DNA from: CAYXVB01 sp964467785
GTDB lineage: Bacteria; Bdellovibrionota; UBA1018
Direction: 5' to 3'
Assembly (NCBI GenBank): GCA_964467785.1
Contig: CAYXVB010000082.1
Coordinates: 1 to 15,420 of the forward strand
DNA length: 15,420 nt
Under the pieces are notes generated by a model. The model was not told where the DNA came from, searched no databases, and worked only from the letters and a program-made list of their open reading frames with translations. Made by a program: the position numbers and the translations under genes. Numbering within the stretch: position 1 is the stretch's first letter; every line of letters begins with the position of its first letter. This document shows positions 13,675 to 15,420 of this stretch, one piece after another.

Positions 13675-14593
13675 GCCGCTTTCGGGTCGCTCCTTTGCCC
13701 TGGCGCTGGCAGTGAGCTTGGCGCTGATCGGTGGATTCTGGCTCTTCGGAAACCGCGGTGAGCCGGGTCCGTCTCCGAGCCCGGGGGTATCCTCTGAAGG
13801 CGGCGACTCCGGCGATTCCGCCGGCAGGGCGAATATCGAAGGAACTCAGTCGCCCGACGACAGCGCCGCCTTTCAGGTCACCGGTGGCTTTGCGATCCGC
13901 GGAAGCCTCCCGGCCGTCAACGGCGGCGACTCCTCCTCGCCCCGGCCACGCGCCACGCTCACGGCCCATGCCGTGGAGGAAATCCGCCGATGCGCCGGCG
14001 GCGACGGGCTCGGCGCCTCGCTCGGTGGTTCGCTCGATCCGCTGCTTTCGGCGGTCCAATCGCGCGCCAATCAAGAGGGCGGACCCAATGCCGCGCCGCT
14101 TTCGGCTGAAAAACAGTACGAAAACTACCACATCATCCTCCCCTCGGGCGAAGAACGCCGCATTCAGGTGATCTCAGATTCGAGCCCCGACGGCTCACCC
14201 CGGGAACGACTCCGCCAGTACGCGGTGGACGAAGAAGGGTTGCCTATCCCGCTATCGGGGCCCGGCAGCGACACGGCGCCCGACTCGCCCTCACCCAACG
14301 ACGACGAAGACGCGGCCACGGACCCTGCGCCCAATCGCGACTCCGACCTGATCAACCCTTCTCCCGATGCCGTGCGCGCGCTCGTTGGCCAGGGTCGCCT
14401 CGTTTTTTCCGAATCCTCTTGGATCGCCTCCCGCACGAGCGGGGAGCGGGCCGGACGCGTGGCCTGGAAAGTGACCAACGGCCGTTTGAGCGAACTCCAA
14501 TGGATCAGCCCTGAAGCCAACCTGGGCTGCGCGATCACGGACCTCAGCGGTCGCGCCGAGCGTCCTGAAGTGGACTGCGATTGCCGAAAATGA
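13667..14593 (+). CDS. Membrane-anchored Ser/Gly/Asp-rich protein, unknown function
   Basis: A 308-residue protein with an N-terminal signal anchor (about 9-27, FALALAVSLALIGGFWLF) and the rest predicted to be periplasmic. Residues 30-95 are low-complexity Gly/Ser/Pro/Asp. A second disordered acidic linker (PSPNDDEDAATDPAP) lies near 208-222. Between them is a small ordered-looking part (EKQYENYHIILPSGEERRIQ). The C-terminal 80 residues (RLVFSESSWIASR ... GCAITDLSG) may form a small domain. Cysteines lie at 109, 288, 304 and 306, compatible with disulfides in the periplasm. The ATG overlaps the end of the upstream gene by 8 bases (ATGAGTAA), which suggests translational coupling and a shared role; no good Shine-Dalgarno is seen. 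I do not recognise the family. Pilin or secretion minor components can look like this, but no prepilin motif is present. Confidence 0.82.
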   Translation: MSKPLSGRSFALALAVSLALIGGFWLFGNRGEPGPSPSPGVSSEGGDSGDSAGRANIEGTQSPDDSAAFQVTGGFAIRGSLPAVNGGDSSSPRPRATLTAHAVEEIRRCAGGDGLGASLGGSLDPLLSAVQSRANQEGGPNAAPLSAEKQYENYHIILPSGEERRIQVISDSSPDGSPRERLRQYAVDEEGLPIPLSGPGSDTAPDSPSPNDDEDAATDPAPNRDSDLINPSPDAVRALVGQGRLVFSESSWIASRTSGERAGRVAWKVTNGRLSELQWISPEANLGCAITDLSGRAERPEVDCDCRK

Positions 14594-14604
14594 CCGAAAA
14601 TGGG

Positions 14605-14620
14605 ATGACCCTGCGGTCAT
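14605..14620 (+). promoter_or_regulatory. Short hairpin covering the lipB start codon
   Basis: ATGACC (14605-14610) and GGTCAT (14615-14620) pair perfectly around a CTGC loop. The last two bases of the stem are the A and U of the lipB start codon. No strong ribosome site lies nearby. It could damp lipB initiation, but a 6-bp stem is easily found by chance. Confidence 0.3.
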
Positions 14621-15350
14621 GAGCTCATCCTCGATCACCGTAGAAGTCCGCCGCGGCCTCCGCTATGCCGAGCTCGATCGGCGTCAGCGCGAGATCGCGC
14701 AAGCCGTGCGCGGCGGCGCGCCTGGCAGACTCTTGCTGACAGAAGTACTGCCCGTCATCACCCGCGGACGCCGCGCCCCGAGCACGACTCCGCTGCTTCT
14801 GCCCGAGCCCGAGCTCGCCCATCTAGGCATCGAAGTGTATCCGACCGATCGCGGTGGCTTCGACACCTGGCATGGTCCCGGCCAGTGGGTTCTCTTTCCG
14901 GTCGATCGACTGGAGGCGCTCTCGGGCGACTCGCGTGGAGTGCGTAAAACGGTCGAAGCACTGCTCGATGCGGCCCTCGAGGTCGGCCGATTTTACGATC
15001 CCACGGCTCAGATCCGCGAAGGGGCTGAAACGGGAGTCTGGACCTCGCGTGGCAAGTTCGCCGCGGTCGGGGTGCATGTCGAGCAGGGCGTGCTTCTCCA
15101 TGGCATGGCCGTCAACGCCCTGCGGGCCGCGACAAGCTTTATCGGTCTGCGCCCCTGCGGTTTGGACGCGCCGGTGGATTATCTCTTGGAAGGCTCTGGA
15201 CGTCCCGCCGCTGGACCCGATGCTTTCGATCTCTTGGGCAAACGTTTGGCGGAGGCCGTTCTTTCGAGACTCTGGCCAGGCAACCTTTCGGTTACTGGCC
15301 AGTTACGGGACATCGAATCAGAAAGGAGCCGACCCGTTCCTCAGCTTTGA
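14619..15350 (+). CDS. lipB: Octanoyltransferase LipB (lipoyl(octanoyl) transferase)
   Basis: A 243-residue cytoplasmic enzyme that moves the octanoyl group from octanoyl-ACP to the lipoyl domains of 2-oxoacid dehydrogenases and the glycine cleavage H protein, the first step of de novo lipoate attachment. All LipB landmarks are present in order: LPVITRGRR (the T-x-GR motif), DRGGFDTWHGPGQ at 77-89, GVWTSRGKFAAVGV with the catalytic Lys146, LLHGMAVNAL, and RPCG with the acyl-accepting Cys180. These correspond to the Lys and Cys of the known LipB dyad. The length fits the family, with a slightly extended C-terminus. It starts 25 bases after the upstream stop, so it may be co-transcribed, though its housekeeping role is unrelated to the exported proteins before it. 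LipA is not in the window. Confidence 0.95.
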   Translation: MSSSSITVEVRRGLRYAELDRRQREIAQAVRGGAPGRLLLTEVLPVITRGRRAPSTTPLLLPEPELAHLGIEVYPTDRGGFDTWHGPGQWVLFPVDRLEALSGDSRGVRKTVEALLDAALEVGRFYDPTAQIREGAETGVWTSRGKFAAVGVHVEQGVLLHGMAVNALRAATSFIGLRPCGLDAPVDYLLEGSGRPAAGPDAFDLLGKRLAEAVLSRLWPGNLSVTGQLRDIESERSRPVPQL

Positions 15351-15420
15351 CGCTGAGCTTCGTCGATGCGACTAAACGGCGCGTCAATGGGCATACGCCT
15401 ACCCTGAAGCGAGAAGAACC

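Noticed and set aside
15340..15357. CTCAGC-TTTGAC-GCTGAG hairpin over the lipB stop codon
   Set aside because: Only a 6-bp stem with no following T-run, so not a credible rho-independent terminator.
15351..15420. Possible start of another gene after lipB
   Set aside because: Seventy bases with no long open frame, ribosome site or recognisable protein sequence before the window ends.
1..15420. tRNA, rRNA, CRISPR array, insertion sequence, prophage or toxin-antitoxin
   Set aside because: Scanned by eye on both strands; no tRNA-like cloverleaf, regular spacer array, transposase, integrase or small toxin pair was seen.

Overview
The window looks like chromosomal DNA of a Gram-negative bacterium. 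Most genes encode outer-membrane, periplasmic or exported proteins, including two TolC-family proteins, an RND pump and signal-peptide proteins. Base composition is high in G+C. The run of Ns at 13433-13442 shows this is a draft scaffold. The mix of a CHASE2-type adenylate cyclase, a DUF4105 (Lnb-type) protein fused to a zincin-like segment, and exported Cys/His proteins recalls Bdellovibrionota/Oligoflexia or other former deltaproteobacteria. That placement is inference; no rRNA or taxonomic marker is present.

Left arm (1-3783, minus strand): a TolC-family outer-membrane factor (2440-3783) is followed 46 bases downstream by a CHASE2 / three-TM / class III adenylate cyclase that runs off the left edge. 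After the cyclase and a single TPR-like helical pair, the same reading frame enters the middle of a cyclophilin-type peptidyl-prolyl isomerase whose N-terminal part is absent. This is either an odd fusion or a chimeric join.

Centre (3784-9528): a 197-base divergent control region carries a perfect 16-bp palindrome and a 9-bp direct repeat. To its right is a compact plus-strand operon of a TetR-family regulator, a second TolC-family protein and an HAE1-type RND transporter, with ATGA overlaps at both junctions. It ends in a strong hairpin terminator. No periplasmic adaptor (MFP) gene is present in the operon or elsewhere in the window. The likely logic is a TetR protein that represses its own efflux operon, and perhaps the divergent tolC-cyclase unit.

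Right arm (9565-15350): a small exported Gly/His-rich protein (minus strand) is divergent from a row of plus-strand genes. These are a large exported protein with an HELGH zincin motif plus a DUF4105/Lnb-type Cys-His domain, an exported protein with a possible NlpC/P60-like Cys-His pair whose C-terminal part is interrupted by the assembly gap inside a repeated segment, a membrane-anchored Ser/Gly/Asp-rich protein overlapping it by 8 bases, and lipB (octanoyltransferase).

The points most worth checking are the cyclase-cyclophilin junction at the left edge, the repeat-embedded gap (whose true length must be 3n+2 bases to keep the frame), the zincin + DUF4105 architecture, and the RND operon without an adaptor.
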